Positions 42,513-46,730 of a stretch of DNA of 64,000 nt are shown piece by piece. Where the stretch lies: NCBI RefSeq assembly GCF_014805685.1, contig NC_060896.1, positions 16,217,889 through 16,281,888 of the forward strand, read 5' to 3'. This stretch comes from Silurus meridionalis. Taxonomy: Eukaryota > Chordata > Actinopteri > Siluriformes > Siluridae. A program made the position numbers and the translations under genes. Positions within the stretch are counted from its first letter, which is position 1; each line of letters begins with the position of its first letter. Below the pieces are notes generated by a model, which was given only the letters and a program-made list of their open reading frames with translations, was not told the origin of the DNA and did not search any database.

Positions 42513-45500
42513 TCTTTTTTTAAAAGCCAGACTGGTTTTGGAAATACATTCTTTAGGTGAAAGATCAATCTTTACCAGAATTATGTGAAGAAAAAAGTAT
42601 GCTTGGAACAGCGCATTATGCAAAACTTTAAAACACATTGGAGGCAGTGTGATGGTATGGGGTCGTTTGTTGCCCTGGGTCGCTTGTGTTTATTGGTTAC
42701 AAAAATCAAAAGCAGCCAGATGAATTCTAAAATGTATACGGATACCGTATTTTTCGGACTATAAGCCACTACTTTTTTCCCACATTTTGAACCCTGCGGC
42801 TTAAACAACGAAGCAGCTTATTTATGAATTTTTCCTGGGTTTTTCCCGGTTTCACAAACTTCAAGCCAAAAAACTGAACCCCATAACATTAGACCAATGA
42901 AATTTCCGAACAGAAACAAAAAAACGCACCTCACCTGTGTCTTTCGTTAAAGCCTGTGTAAAGTTCATTAGTTTCAATGTAGACAGGTGCGGCTTATTTA
43001 TGTTTAAAATAAAAATCTTTGTCAAATTCAGTGGGTGCGGCTTATATATGTGCGCTTTATAGTGCGGAAATTACAGTATACTATCTGGCCAGATTATGCA
43101 AAATGCAGCAAAGTTGATTAAATGGTGCTTCACAGTTTAGGTGGACAATGACACAAAACATCTTGGCATACAGCACCAAATAGAAATTAATTGTTCCTGT
43201 ATTTGTGCCTATACATGGACCTAACTGTATATTTTTCTGTTTCTGTTTTTCTTTACCCCTCCTCTTCTTTTATAGCCCGTAACCAGGGGTTTGATGTTGT
43301 GCTGGTGGACACAGCTGGCCGCATGCAGGATAACGCTCCACTAATGACCGCTCTAGCTAAGCTTATTGCCGTAAATTCTCCAGACTTGGTGTTATTTGTT
43401 GGGGAGGCTTTGGTGGGCAATGAGGCTGTGGATCAGCTGGTAAGTTTAGCATTACCTCTTAACTAAACTGCGTTACATAAAACCTGGAGGCTAATATAAT
43501 ATTGACAGATTATACTGAAAACTCTATCACTTACGAATTTACTGAGCACAAACAATGTGATTAAGAACCACCATTTTAGCCCATTCGTAACACATGCAAA
43601 ATGCACACTATTCCATGCACAGGTTGGCCTGATGACTTTACTTTACTTTTAAAACATAGTTTTAATGGGTACAATTAGTAAATGTACAGAGAACAAACAT
43701 TTTTCATAAATCTATACATATGGATGTTTTTTTTTTTTCGTTTGTTTTCAGTTTTTTGTGTTATTACTTTAATGCAAAGAGAGAAAATGAGGAAAATTAA
43801 ATGATTCTAGCAGTACAAGCTTAGTGTGCAAACTTGATTTTTAGCTTCACTAGTTCAAGAGACATATATTTTTGCATTTTCCTTGTTTGGCCTTACAGAT
43901 CAACTTAGAGTTGTGACCGGAGTAGAACTGAGATGTTAAAAAAAAAAAAGTTTTTGGTAATTTAATACAAAAAGAGAAACCTATATATTATATAGATTCA
44001 TCACATACACTGATATTTTTCAAGTGTTTAATTATTTTAATTTTGATGATTTGGGCTCACATTTAACAAAAACCCACCAATTCATCTAAAAAAATTTTGA
44101 ATAATTCAAGTATGTTCATTTACTGTACTCAGTACTTGGTAGAGGCTCCTTTTGACTTAATTACTGCCTCATTTTGTGCATGACATGGAGGTGATCAGTC
44201 TGTGGCACTGCTAAGGTGGTATGGAATCCCTGGTTTCTGTGACAGTGACCTTCAGCTCATTTGGATTTTTTGGTCTCTTTTTTTTGGTGCTTTTGGCAGT
44301 GTGGGTAGGTGCCAAATCCTTCTGGAACATGAAATCAGCATCTCAATGAAGCTGGTCAGCAGAGAGAAGCATTAAGTGCTCTAAAACTTCCTGGTAGACG
44401 GCTGTGCTAATCTTGGACTTGATAAAACACAGTGGACCAACACCAGCAGATGACACACCTCCCCAAACTACCACTGATTGTGCAAACTTTACACTGGACC
44501 TCAAGCAACTTGGATTCTGTGCCTCTCCTCTCGTTTTCCAGACTCTGGGGCCTTGATTTCCAAATGAAATGCAAAATTGTCTTTCCTTTCATCTGAAAAG
44601 ACGACTTTGGCCCACTGAGCAACAGTCCAGTCCTTTTTGTACTTTGCCCAGGTAAGGCACCTCTGACATTGTCATTGGATCAGGGGTGGCTTGACACAAG
44701 GAATGCGTTAGTTGTAGCCCATGGATAAGTCTGTGCATGGTGGCTCTTGAAGCACTGACTCCAGCTGCAGTCCACTTTTTGTGAATCCCTGAAATTACTC
44801 CATGGGCTTCGTTTCACCTTTTCTACCTCATTTTTTCCTTCCATTCAACTTTCCATTAACGTGCTTGGATACTGGGCTCTGTGAACAGCAGCTTCTTTAG
44901 CGACGACCTTTTGTGTCTTACCCTCCATGTGCAGGGTGTCAATGATCATCTTCTGGACAACTGTCAAGTCAGCAGTCTTCTCCCATGATTGTGTAGCCTG
45001 AACAAGACTGAGACACTATTTAAAGGCTCAGAAAACCTGAGCAGGTGTTTTTGGAGTTAATTAGCTGTTTAGAGTGTGACAGGAGACGGAAGAGCCGCTG
45101 TGGCGACCCCTAATGGGAGAAGCCAAAAGAAGAACAAGAGCGTGTGACACCTCGAGTCTTCAATATTCAACTTTTTCACAATATTCTAATTTTCTGAGAT
45201 ACTCAATTTTGGGTTTTCGTTATCTGTAAGCCAAAAGTTTCACTTTTTGTATTGAATTACTAAAATAAATCAACTTTTTAATGATATTCTAATTTATTGA
45301 GATGCACCTGTATATTAAAATGAGCCCAAAACCTTGAAGCTGAAATATACTTCCTTTAGAACCGAATAAAATAACAAGATTTGAGTTTTTGGGTTTTTTT
45401 GTCTAAAGGTTTATTTGTATTATTAATCTCAAAATGTTGTACTTGCTGTTGAACTGACCCTCAACTGTAAGTTTGTGTTAAGTAGATACCACCAAGTGGC

Positions 45501-46294
45501 AATTGGTGGCTTGCTGAGTACTTGACTGGTTACGTTTTTATCTACTCATAAATAAAAAGGAACTGATTTTGCAAAATGTAGTTGAAGAAATTTGACTTGA
45601 AATGTAGTGAAGTTAAAGAAGAAAGTTTCTCTCAATATAAATACTTTGGTAAAGAACTTCAAGAACTAGTAAAGAACTAGTTACTTCGTTACTGTCCACC
45701 ACTGGTTAAAATATAAGCTTGCCGGAGTTTTTTGCAGACTTCAACACAGTGTTGCTTCTGCACCTAGGACAGCAGCCTAGGGACAACCTTTGCAGCAACA
45801 AATCTTACACTCAGACTGTTCCATATTCCAGTTTTATGAATTGCCTTTTTCTCACAATAATGAGAACAATATACTGCTTCCTGTAGTACAATACTGTCCA
45901 AATATTACTTAGAAGGGTGTAGTAACAGTATGTTCTACCACTGCTTTTATAAAGACAGAGGATTTGTACAAATCAGCAAAAGTTGGGGCAAATATAGGAA
46001 TTGTCAGCTTCAACTTTCATGGCTTAATTTTATTAATTAAATCTATGCTGAAATTTCAGGTCTGTAACTAGCCTTCAACTGCTACATTTCAATAAAAACT
46101 GGAACAATTGGGGCATTATAAAACTTTTGACTGGTAGTATATGTTTTTCTATTCCCCGATCCTTTTTTCTTCTTCTTTTATTTAGTGTTACCTTAACATG
46201 TTTAATACAAGGCAAACAACAACCAAAACTATATTGTCACACCAAAAAGCAGTGCAAGTGATGTTATATCAACTTCATATTCCTCAATAGTGTG

Positions 46295-46362
<68 letters not shown>

Positions 46363-46730
46363 CAGCAACAATGTGTATATGCAGGTTAAGTTTAACCAGG
46401 CGCTGGCTGATCATTCCATGTCTGACCACCCGAGACTCATAGATGGCATTGTCCTTACCAAGTTCGACACTATTGATGACAAGGTAGGATTTTTTCTTGC
46501 CTCTACATATATGTAGATATTTATTAATATGCCTAAATTTAAGTCTCAGCATATTACAAATTCTATTGGAATGATTTTGGATGTCATTTTTTTTTTTCTA
46601 GGTTGGTGCTGCCATTTCCATGACTTACATCACAAGTCAGCCTATTGTTTTTGTAGGTACAGGACAAACCTATAATGACCTTCGCAGCTTGAATGCTAGA
46701 GCTGTTGTAAATGCTCTCATGAAGGCCTGA
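499..46730 (+). CDS. srpra: Signal recognition particle receptor subunit alpha (SR-alpha), 3' eleven coding exons; 5' end outside window
   Basis: SR-alpha is the ER-membrane GTPase receptor. It binds ribosome-nascent chain-SRP complexes through SRP54 and hands them to the translocon, with SR-beta as its membrane anchor. Exons read from the sequence: 499-659, 19959-20109, 25479-25629, 26002-26126, 30451-30569, 31030-31116, 38846-39018, 39799-40009, 43276-43439, 46385-46483, 46602-46730. All introns are GT-AG and every junction keeps phase, giving about 522 residues and a TGA stop. The order is charged linker, [13 protein letters not shown] helix, N domain, then the G domain with GVNGVGKST (G1), DTFRAGA (G2), DTAGR (G3), TKFD (G4) and GTGQ (G5). 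About 130 N-terminal residues (the SRX domain that binds SR-beta) are missing because they lie upstream. FtsY and SRP54 share the GTPase fold, but the linker and the [16 protein letters not shown] end point to SR-alpha. Confidence 0.97.
660..1385. other. Intronic AT-rich sequence, nothing recognised
   Basis: First part of the 19.3 kb intron. It has homopolymer runs and no coding or terminal-repeat signature that I can see. Confidence 0.5.
1390..2656 (-). mobile_element. Tc1-like transposon, decayed
   Basis: AGCTGGCAACAAAAGTGAGT at 1438 is matched in inverse at the right end (2625-2647), giving terminal inverted repeats. Between them the minus strand encodes a broken Tc1 transposase: [12 protein letters not shown] near 2457, and TVKHGGDSI and NMYCDILK between 1799 and 2002. 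Stops and frameshifts separate the parts. The outermost left terminus seems to extend further than the right one, so the right tip is probably lost. Confidence 0.85.
2657..3228. other. Intronic spacer with an old dispersed-repeat tail
   Basis: No gene. At 3105-3165 a TTTCTGTAAAGCTGCTGTGT stretch resembles the tail at 29875-29940 (TTTCTGTAAAGCTGCTTTGA), so both derive from one dispersed teleost repeat. Confidence 0.5.
3229..3518 (-). mobile_element. Solo LTR, 290 bp, with 5-bp target duplication
   Basis: Bounded by TG (3229) and CA (3518) and flanked on both sides by ACTTC (3224-3228 and 3519-3523), the hallmark of LTR integration. In minus orientation it starts TGTGGCAGCGGGGGCGTGGC and carries an AATAAA near 3300, so the LTR probably reads on the minus strand. 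No internal retroelement sequence remains, as expected after LTR-LTR recombination. Related sequence occurs at 27955-28285. Confidence 0.8.
3519..4175. other. Intronic spacer, nothing recognised
   Basis: Mixed sequence with pyrimidine-rich patches and no conserved coding or repeat signature that I can identify. Confidence 0.4.
4176..4207. repeat. (TA)n microsatellite
   Basis: An uninterrupted TA dinucleotide run immediately left of the Tc1 element at 4218. It is probably part of the insertion target. Confidence 0.9.
4218..5839 (+). mobile_element. Tc1-like transposon, full length (1622 bp), CAGTACAGA family
   Basis: Ends CAGTACAG (4218) and CTGTACTG (5839), flanked by TA on both sides, with inverted repeats of well over 100 bp. 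It carries a single broken transposase gene. A second copy of the family lies in inverse orientation at 56793-58496. Confidence 0.93.
4637..5670 (+). pseudogene. Tc1-like transposase, frameshifted, third catalytic residue changed
   Basis: Starts [20 protein letters not shown] with a paired HTH DNA-binding region ([20 protein letters not shown]) and a GRPR hook. A 2-bp loss near 4964 (CTGTGAATC where the other copy has CTGTGTGAATC) breaks the frame. The DDE domain resumes at about 5085 with WSDESKF (first D) and QQDNDPKHT (second D). The third position reads [10 protein letters not shown] where the copy at 57 kb has PDMNPIEMVW, so Glu is Lys. A further frameshift near 5550 scrambles the C-terminus. 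Confidence 0.93.
5840..6100. other. Intronic spacer, nothing recognised
   Basis: Sequence between the Tc1 element and a LINE remnant. No signature is seen. Confidence 0.4.
6108..6937 (+). mobile_element. L1/Tx1-like LINE remnant (reverse transcriptase start)
   Basis: Fragments [20 protein letters not shown] (about 6180) and [20 protein letters not shown] followed by PDGFPIEF (6710-6790) resemble the RT N-terminal region of Tx1/L1-type LINEs ([25 protein letters not shown]). The open frame runs to the DNDPTLC region, then a SINE interrupts it just after TCCTATAGACCC (SYRP). Several stops make it inactive. Confidence 0.75.
6938..7146 (+). mobile_element. tRNA-derived SINE with RTE-LINE body
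   Basis: The tRNA-like head has an A box near TAGTGGTTAGGATGCGG (6938) and a B box GGTTCGATCC (6976-6985), an internal RNA polymerase III promoter. The body shares GGTCCCAAGCCCGGATAAAT and AGGGTTGCGTTAGGAAGGGC with the 5' end of the RTE LINE at 61970-62035 (opposite strand). It ends with GGAGAAGCCGAAAGAA, the RTE 3' tail seen at 38130. The RTE machinery probably mobilised it. It is inserted in the Tx1-like LINE. Confidence 0.8.
7150..7205 (+). mobile_element. SINE 3' tail fragment
   Basis: CTCTGGACAAGGGCGTCTGC followed by TAAATGCCGTAAATGTAAAG. The same tail occurs at 18870-18917. It is a truncated copy of a second SINE family. Confidence 0.7.
7225..8060 (+). pseudogene. Tc1-like transposase remnant (GTGTTTGCCCCC family)
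   Basis: Translated pieces across frames cover the HTH region (about 7230-7400), GACGAGACAAAAGTTGAAC (first catalytic D, about 7510), VKHGGGS near 7620, QQDND near 7795, and SPD near 7880. Stops, an A-rich insertion at 7578-7595 and a lost terminus show it is dead. The same family lies at 48414-49267 on the minus strand. Confidence 0.8.
8061..8590. other. CpG-rich unassigned stretch
   Basis: Noticeably higher GC and CpG content than the surrounding intron, with several short open frames that have no family resemblance. It sits between two Tc1 remnants and is probably a fragment of an unrecognised repeat. Confidence 0.4.
8600..9627 (+). mobile_element. Tc1-like transposon remnant with 3' terminus
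   Basis: Transposase pieces: [20 protein letters not shown] (8620), [11 protein letters not shown] (8903), [15 protein letters not shown] (9170) and [18 protein letters not shown] (9270). An in-frame TAA follows SPDL at 9271-9273. The 3' end is AGTGTCCCAACTTTTTTGGA (9600). The 5' terminus was not found. A fragment of the same family lies inverted at 11180-11280. Confidence 0.88.
9628..9803. repeat. (TG)n and (TA)n microsatellite block
   Basis: TG run at 9628-9664, imperfect TG/TA, a second TG run to 9760, then TA to about 9802. The TA part is the insertion target of the hAT MITE that follows. Confidence 0.95.
9804..10421. mobile_element. hAT-type MITE, 618 bp, 8-bp target duplication
   Basis: Inverted ends TAGAGATGCACCGAA (9804) and GGTGCATCCCTA (10421), flanked by ATATATAC at 9796-9803 and 10422-10429. 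An 8-bp duplication is characteristic of hAT. Inside, [17 protein letters not shown] (about 10007-10060) is the end of a BED zinc finger, so the element derives from an autonomous hAT by internal deletion. Confidence 0.92.
10441..11150 (+). pseudogene. Tc1-like transposase remnant
   Basis: Shows [14 protein letters not shown] (10550), [14 protein letters not shown] (second catalytic D region, about 10815), [20 protein letters not shown] (10916) and a [10 protein letters not shown] end (11040). Many indels, and the region of the third catalytic residue is damaged. No intact termini. Confidence 0.85.
11180..11280 (-). mobile_element. Tc1 3' end fragment (family of 8600-9627)
   Basis: CATGTTTACCAATGTGTGGC followed by ATCCCCTCTTC is the reverse complement of the transposase end and 3' region of the element at 8600-9627. 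Confidence 0.75.
11312..12429 (-). mobile_element. Tc1-like transposon, 1118 bp, inserted in a LINE
   Basis: Ends CACTCACCGGCCACTTTATT (11312) and its inverse AATAAAGTGGTCGGCGAGTG (12429), flanked by TA at 11310-11311 and 12430-12431. Removing the element and one TA rejoins the surrounding LINE reading frame across the gap ([10 protein letters not shown]). The transposase reads on the minus strand. An older copy of the family is at 19385-19860. Confidence 0.95.
11500..12293 (-). pseudogene. Tc1-like transposase with nonsense mutation
   Basis: The N-terminal [23 protein letters not shown] region begins at 12293. The DDE part includes [33 protein letters not shown] and VLKWPPQ. A TAA replaces the usual Ser codon after WPPQ (11546-11548), although the following DLNPIEHLW with the third catalytic Glu is still present. 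Confidence 0.92.
14196..15020. other. Very AT-rich intronic spacer
   Basis: Runs of A/T-rich sequence (for example TTTAAACA repeats around 14470). Nothing recognised. Confidence 0.5.
15022..15238 (-). mobile_element. Tc1 fragment (family of 1390-2656)
   Basis: TGTCCTCTGAAAATAATTCA, an AATAGCTGG end, then CATGTGCTCAATAGG, parallel to 1393-1700. Only the left end and a short transposase part remain. Confidence 0.75.
15390..15860. repeat. Dispersed hAT-like repeat copy
   Basis: CACATGACACAGACATAGAC to TTCATTAGGTAACAAAATGT is homologous, in inverse orientation, to 59351-59580. It is followed by an ATCACGCGATTAATGCAG terminus typical of a fish hAT end (AATCGCGATTAATCGC-like). Confidence 0.6.
15861..16439. 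other. Intronic spacer, nothing recognised
   Basis: Contains a CACTACACTACACC-type short tandem near 16250. No coding or transposon signature. Confidence 0.4.
16440..16575 (-). mobile_element. LINE reverse transcriptase C-terminal fragment
   Basis: The reverse strand reads [37 protein letters not shown]. The same family continues at 18005-18095 and at 23177-24060. The LINE is interrupted at 16575/16576 by a hAT element. Confidence 0.75.
16576..17780 (+). mobile_element. Charlie-like hAT element, 3' truncated
   Basis: Starts CAGGGGTCACCAAC, a hAT (Charlie-type) terminus, inside a LINE remnant. Coding sequence stops abruptly after GRILLNL (17779) and is replaced by an AATGTAAATGTG tail, so the right half is missing. 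Confidence 0.8.
16781..17779 (+). pseudogene. hAT transposase (ZBED/GTF2IRD2-like), broken
   Basis: A BED-finger-like start ([20 protein letters not shown]) lies at about 16876. The RNase-H-like part follows: [38 protein letters not shown] (with a catalytic-type Asp), HYHCIIH and [18 protein letters not shown] frameshift lies near 17150-17280 and CAG became TAG at 17575-17577. The family is related to transposases domesticated as ZBED proteins in vertebrates, but this copy is dead. Confidence 0.85.
18005..18095 (-). mobile_element. LINE reverse transcriptase fragment
   Basis: The reverse strand reads [20 protein letters not shown], the segment just N-terminal to that at 16440-16575. It is therefore probably the same LINE copy on the other side of the hAT insertion. 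Confidence 0.7.
18096..18790. other. Intronic spacer, nothing recognised
   Basis: AT-rich with a T-rich run at 18555-18592. No signature. Confidence 0.4.
18791..18917 (+). mobile_element. V-SINE-like SINE fragment
   Basis: ACCAAGCTGCCACTGTTGGG and CCCTTAACCCTCAACTGC form the conserved central domain of fish V-type SINEs. The tail GCTCTGGATAAAGGTGTCTG followed by CCAAATGCCATAAATG completes it. The tRNA head is missing. Confidence 0.75.
19385..19860 (-). mobile_element. Old Tc1 fragment (family of 11312-12429)
   Basis: Aligns by eye with the reverse-strand transposase region of the 11.3 kb element, for example TTGGGCCCACAGTGTGCCAA and CACTCACTGGATGTTTTCTC. Highly diverged. Confidence 0.65.
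19959..20109 (+). CDS. srpra: srpra exon (linker, [15 protein letters not shown] segment)
   Basis: Reads [20 protein letters not shown], then an [19 protein letters not shown] helix equivalent to the conserved KEELIRRKREEFI segment of vertebrate SR-alpha. The donor GTATGT starts at 20110. The acceptor is a CAGCAG tandem (NAGNAG) at 19956-19961. Either AG keeps the frame, so two isoforms differing by one residue are possible. The exon ends in phase 2. Confidence 0.88.
20110..20990. other. Intronic spacer, nothing recognised
   Basis: First part of the intron after the 19959 exon. Short open frames here have no family features. Confidence 0.4.
21601..22519. mobile_element. hAT-type MITE, 919 bp, 8-bp target duplication
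   Basis: Ends TAGGGCTGGGCGATAAATCG (21601) and ATATCGCCCAGCCCTA (22519), flanked by ATATAAAC at 21593-21600 and 22520-22527. Internally [20 protein letters not shown] (about 21796-21860) is the zinc-binding end of a BED finger. A relative lies at 51570-52705. Confidence 0.93.
22528..23176. other. Intronic spacer
   Basis: AT-rich. A GTATCAAAAACAGTATCGG stretch near 22636 and GATTTCGGTACTTATCGATA near 21050 may be ends of an older hAT split by the 21601 MITE. This is not established. Confidence 0.35.
23177..24060 (-). mobile_element. LINE reverse transcriptase fragment (L2-like)
   Basis: The reverse strand reads [40 protein letters not shown] near 23280-23370. Upstream RT pieces lie near 23920-24040 ([20 protein letters not shown]). 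It contains an in-place duplication, CTCACAAAACCGACCACAGA / CTCATAAACCGACCACAGA, at 23566 and 23594. Frame broken. Confidence 0.75.
24443..24700 (+). repeat. Possible LTR fragment (weak)
   Basis: A TCTATAAATAGA TATA-like motif is followed by moderately GC-rich non-coding sequence resembling an LTR R-U5 region. No TG...CA ends or target duplication could be defined. Confidence 0.3.
24880..25312 (+). mobile_element. hAT MITE fragment with BED-finger remnant
   Basis: [16 protein letters not shown] (24947-24995) is a BED zinc-finger start. The right end AATACTCGATTATTAAAATA then ATTGCCCTAGT (25260-25302) is a hAT-type terminus. The left end was not found. Confidence 0.7.
25479..25629 (+). CDS. 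srpra: srpra exon (linker, KRVWDMGG segment)
   Basis: The acceptor tgtgacag ends at 25478 and the donor GTAAGT starts at 25630. The exon contains [20 protein letters not shown], the counterpart of the conserved RVWELGG...LDYS block that follows the charged linker in SR-alpha. It then becomes a Gly/Asn/Gln-rich spacer. It ends in phase 0. Confidence 0.93.
26002..26126 (+). CDS. srpra: srpra exon (acidic linker)
   Basis: A run of T and then ACTCAG ends at 26001, and the donor GTGAGG starts at 26127. The product has [16 protein letters not shown], the acidic serine-rich patch that precedes the N domain in vertebrate SR-alpha (DCSSSDDE-like). The intron before it is only 372 bp and carries no recognised repeat. 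It ends in phase 2. Confidence 0.9.
26127..26727. other. Intronic spacer, nothing recognised
   Basis: AT-rich intron sequence without a repeat signature. Confidence 0.4.
26728..27235 (+). mobile_element. hAT element remnant with BED finger
   Basis: The left terminus TAGGGCTGCAACAACTAATC is at 26728. Downstream [14 protein letters not shown] and [13 protein letters not shown] pieces (26906-27010) match a decayed BED finger (SKVWEHF...[12 protein letters not shown] pattern). Frames are broken and the transposase core is absent. Confidence 0.75.
27571..28502. mobile_element. pogo/Tigger-like MITE, 932 bp, with LTR-like insert
   Basis: Ends CAGTATAACCCCGTTGTACG (27571) and GTACAACGGGGTTCGACTG (28502), flanked by TA on both sides. 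No transposase is seen. An inner stretch, 27955-28285, is related to the solo LTR at 3229-3518 (GTGGGAGAGC start; CCCCGCTGCCACA end). It carries a long (CA)n at 28089-28133, where the solo LTR has only a short CACACACA. Confidence 0.88.
28503..29520. other. Unassigned intronic stretch, partly GC-rich
   Basis: 28690-29300 has higher GC and several open frames but no domain that I recognise. It could be an old repeat or retroposed fragment. Confidence 0.35.
29690..29940 (+). repeat. Dispersed teleost repeat tail
   Basis: CACCCAGATGAGGATGATTT, GGTTCCTCTTAAGG and TTTCTGTAAAGCTGCTTTGA followed by AAGCACTATAGAAATAAA form a common fish interspersed-repeat 3' tail. The family name is not assigned. 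A shorter relative is at 3105-3165. Confidence 0.65.
30451..30569 (+). CDS. srpra: srpra exon (start of N domain)
   Basis: The acceptor atattttcag ends at 30450 and the donor GTATAC starts at 30570. It encodes [18 protein letters not shown] followed by [17 protein letters not shown]. This is the diagnostic SR-alpha segment leading into the N-domain four-helix bundle. It ends in phase 1. Confidence 0.97.
31030..31116 (+). CDS. srpra: srpra exon (N domain helices)
   Basis: The acceptor ttctgaag ends at 31029 and the donor GTGAGT starts at 31117. It encodes [20 protein letters not shown] followed by GKVMGTFT. The phase-1 end joins correctly to the exon at 38846. A nearby stretch after cctttaag (about 31220) is not used, because the conserved protein continues directly into [12 protein letters not shown]. 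Confidence 0.96.
31380..36310. mobile_element. Composite foldback DNA element with tandem internal units
   Basis: The left end ATAGCTGCAAGCAGCGATGG (31382) and right end CCATCGCTGCTTGCAGCTAT (36307) are inverted copies. The inversion extends for about 1 kb: 31382-32380 mirrors the rightmost part. Between them are near-identical direct units, at 32459-33240 and 33241-34020, then diverged units at 34380-35180 and 35190-36000. A second right-type end lies at 34060-34320. No transposase gene is visible. It lies in the F-H intron of srpra. Confidence 0.85.
32459..34020 (+). repeat. Tandem duplication, two units of about 780 bp
   Basis: The unit starting CATATTTAAGCTCTTGGCAT at 32459 repeats at 33241 with very few differences, for example CTAGGGAATTC at 32768 versus CTAGAATTC at 33549. 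The near-identity suggests a recent duplication inside the foldback element. Confidence 0.9.
36311..37387. other. Intronic spacer, nothing recognised
   Basis: AT-rich unique-looking intron sequence. Confidence 0.4.
37401..38159 (+). mobile_element. RTE LINE insertion, internally deleted, 13-bp target duplication
   Basis: Flanked by TTGATAGTATTTG at 37388-37400 and 38160-38172. The coding order is preserved but shortened: an endonuclease piece ([19 protein letters not shown]), a jump, then the post-RT region ([20 protein letters not shown]) and the C-terminus [20 protein letters not shown]. The end is GGGAGAAGCCGAAAGAAGAA. Most of the reverse transcriptase is missing. The related copies are at 59655 and 62075. 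Confidence 0.92.
38173..38845. other. Intronic spacer, nothing recognised
   Basis: AT-rich intron sequence up to the exon at 38846. Confidence 0.4.
38846..39018 (+). CDS. srpra: srpra exon (N domain end and G1/P-loop)
   Basis: The acceptor ctctacag ends at 38845 and the donor GTCAGA starts at 39019. It encodes [31 protein letters not shown] and then [24 protein letters not shown] is the P-loop that binds the GTP phosphates in SRP-family GTPases. It ends in phase 0. Confidence 0.98.
39019..39798. other. srpra intron, no repeat recognised
   Basis: A 780 bp intron without an identifiable transposon, unlike most other introns here. Confidence 0.5.
39799..40009 (+). CDS. srpra: srpra exon (G2 DTFRAGA, insertion box domain)
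   Basis: The acceptor tcctacag ends at 39798 and the donor GTAAAT starts at 40010. It encodes [31 protein letters not shown] and [27 protein letters not shown] is the SRP-GTPase G2 region with the insertion box that contacts SRP54. It ends in phase 1. Confidence 0.98.
40219..41825 (+). mobile_element. Tc1-like transposon, full length (1607 bp)
   Basis: Ends CAGTGAGGAAAATAAGTATT (40219) and its inverse ending CTCACTG-type (41825), flanked by TA. The inverted repeats carry a motif twice per end, AATAAGTATTTGAACACC at about 40228 and again near 40408, mirrored on the right. This is the IR/DR arrangement also known from Sleeping Beauty-type elements. It contains one uninterrupted transposase frame and sits in the I-J intron of srpra. 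Confidence 0.95.
40583..41605 (+). CDS. Tc1-like transposase, 340 aa, open but with Lys in place of catalytic Glu
   Basis: A full-size Tc1 transposase (340 residues). N-terminal paired HTH, residues 5-50 ([20 protein letters not shown]); a basic GAPCKISP linker; then the DDE domain with D153 (WSDET), D244 (HDNDPKHT) and position 279 ([10 protein letters not shown]). Spacing between the last two is 34 residues, as in DD34E, but residue 279 is Lys (AAG). The enzyme should not cleave DNA. The GRPR-type hook is also changed (GAPC). It starts at the first ATG after the left inverted repeat. Expression within the host intron is unknown. Confidence 0.93.
   Translation: MAKTKELSKDTRDKIVHLHKAAKGYGEIAKQLGEKRSTGGAIIRKWKKLNMTVNLPQTGAPCKISPCGVSMILRKVRNQPRTTREELVNDLKRAGTTVFKVTVGNTLRRHGLKSCMAQKVPLLKPAHVRARLKFANDHLDDPGESWEKVMWSDETKIEHLGHNSTKRVWRKKNDKHHPKNTIPTVKHGGGSIMLWGCFSAHGTGRLHCIKERMTGAMYCEILGNNLLPSVRALKMGRGWVFQHDNDPKHTARITKEWLCKKHIKVLAWPSQSPDLNPIKNLWRKLKLCVSQRQARNLTDLEKICVEEWAKIPPAVCANLVKNYRKRLTSVIANKGYCTKY
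41826..42214. other. Intronic spacer, nothing recognised
   Basis: AT-rich sequence between two Tc1 elements. Confidence 0.4.
42215..43185 (+). pseudogene. Tc1-like transposase remnant split by a MITE
   Basis: Pieces [10 protein letters not shown] (42366-42395), KNQKAKLDF (42439), SVMVWG-like (42650), NSKMYTD (42724), then after the [15 protein letters not shown] (43090) and VDNDTKH (43142, second catalytic Asp). An (ATT)n run at 42478-42505 also interrupts it. No termini found. Confidence 0.82.
42745..43076. mobile_element. pogo-like MITE, 332 bp
   Basis: Inverted ends CCGTATTTTTCGGACTATAA and its counterpart TATAGTGCGGAAATTACAG, with TA on both sides (42743-42744 and 43077-43078). It is inserted in a Tc1 remnant. 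A longer relative is at 47238-47811. Confidence 0.85.
43276..43439 (+). CDS. srpra: srpra exon (G3 DTAGR)
   Basis: The acceptor cttttatag ends at 43275 and the donor GTAAGT starts at 43440. It encodes [28 protein letters not shown] and [23 protein letters not shown] is the switch II / G3 motif. It ends in phase 0. Confidence 0.98.
43440..43924. other. Intronic spacer, nothing recognised
   Basis: AT-rich sequence after the DTAGR exon. Confidence 0.4.
43930..45312 (-). mobile_element. Tc1/mariner-type element, decayed
   Basis: The right part ends CTGAGATACTCAATTTT...GATGCACCTGTA, with AATACAAAAAGAGAAACC-type inverse sequence near 43965. The minus strand shows [20 protein letters not shown] and [15 protein letters not shown] pieces (44407-44622) of a Tc1-type transposase. 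A 60-bp RTE tail is inserted at 45082. Coding frames are broken. Confidence 0.75.
45082..45141 (+). mobile_element. RTE LINE 3' tail, 60 bp, 8-bp target duplication
   Basis: CGCTGTGGCGACCCCTAATG followed by GGAGAAGCCAAAAGAAGAA, flanked by GTGTGACA at 45074-45081 and 45142-45149. It is an extremely 5'-truncated LINE or SINE insertion inside the decayed Tc1-type element. Confidence 0.85.
45313..46295. other. Intronic spacer, nothing recognised
   Basis: No clear repeat family, though parts resemble decayed Tc1 ends. Confidence 0.35.
46297..46358. repeat. (TA)n microsatellite near srpra acceptor
   Basis: About 31 TA units ending 26 bp before the G4 exon. It occupies the place where a branch point and polypyrimidine tract would normally lie. 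Confidence 0.95.
46385..46483 (+). CDS. srpra: srpra exon (G4 TKFD)
   Basis: The acceptor atatgcag ends at 46384 and the donor GTAGGA starts at 46484. It encodes [12 protein letters not shown], then [22 protein letters not shown] gives guanine specificity (G4). A (TA)n microsatellite lies only about 25 bp upstream of the acceptor. It ends in phase 0. Confidence 0.98.
46602..46730 (+). CDS. srpra: srpra last coding exon (G5 and C-terminus, stop TGA)
   Basis: The acceptor ttttttctag ends at 46601. It encodes [36 protein letters not shown] and NALMKA, with the stop at 46728-46730. The length and C-terminal residues match the SR-alpha family end, so the protein is not truncated here. Confidence 0.98.
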   Translation, partial: VGAAISMTYITSQPIVFVGTGQTYNDLRSLNARAVVNALMKA

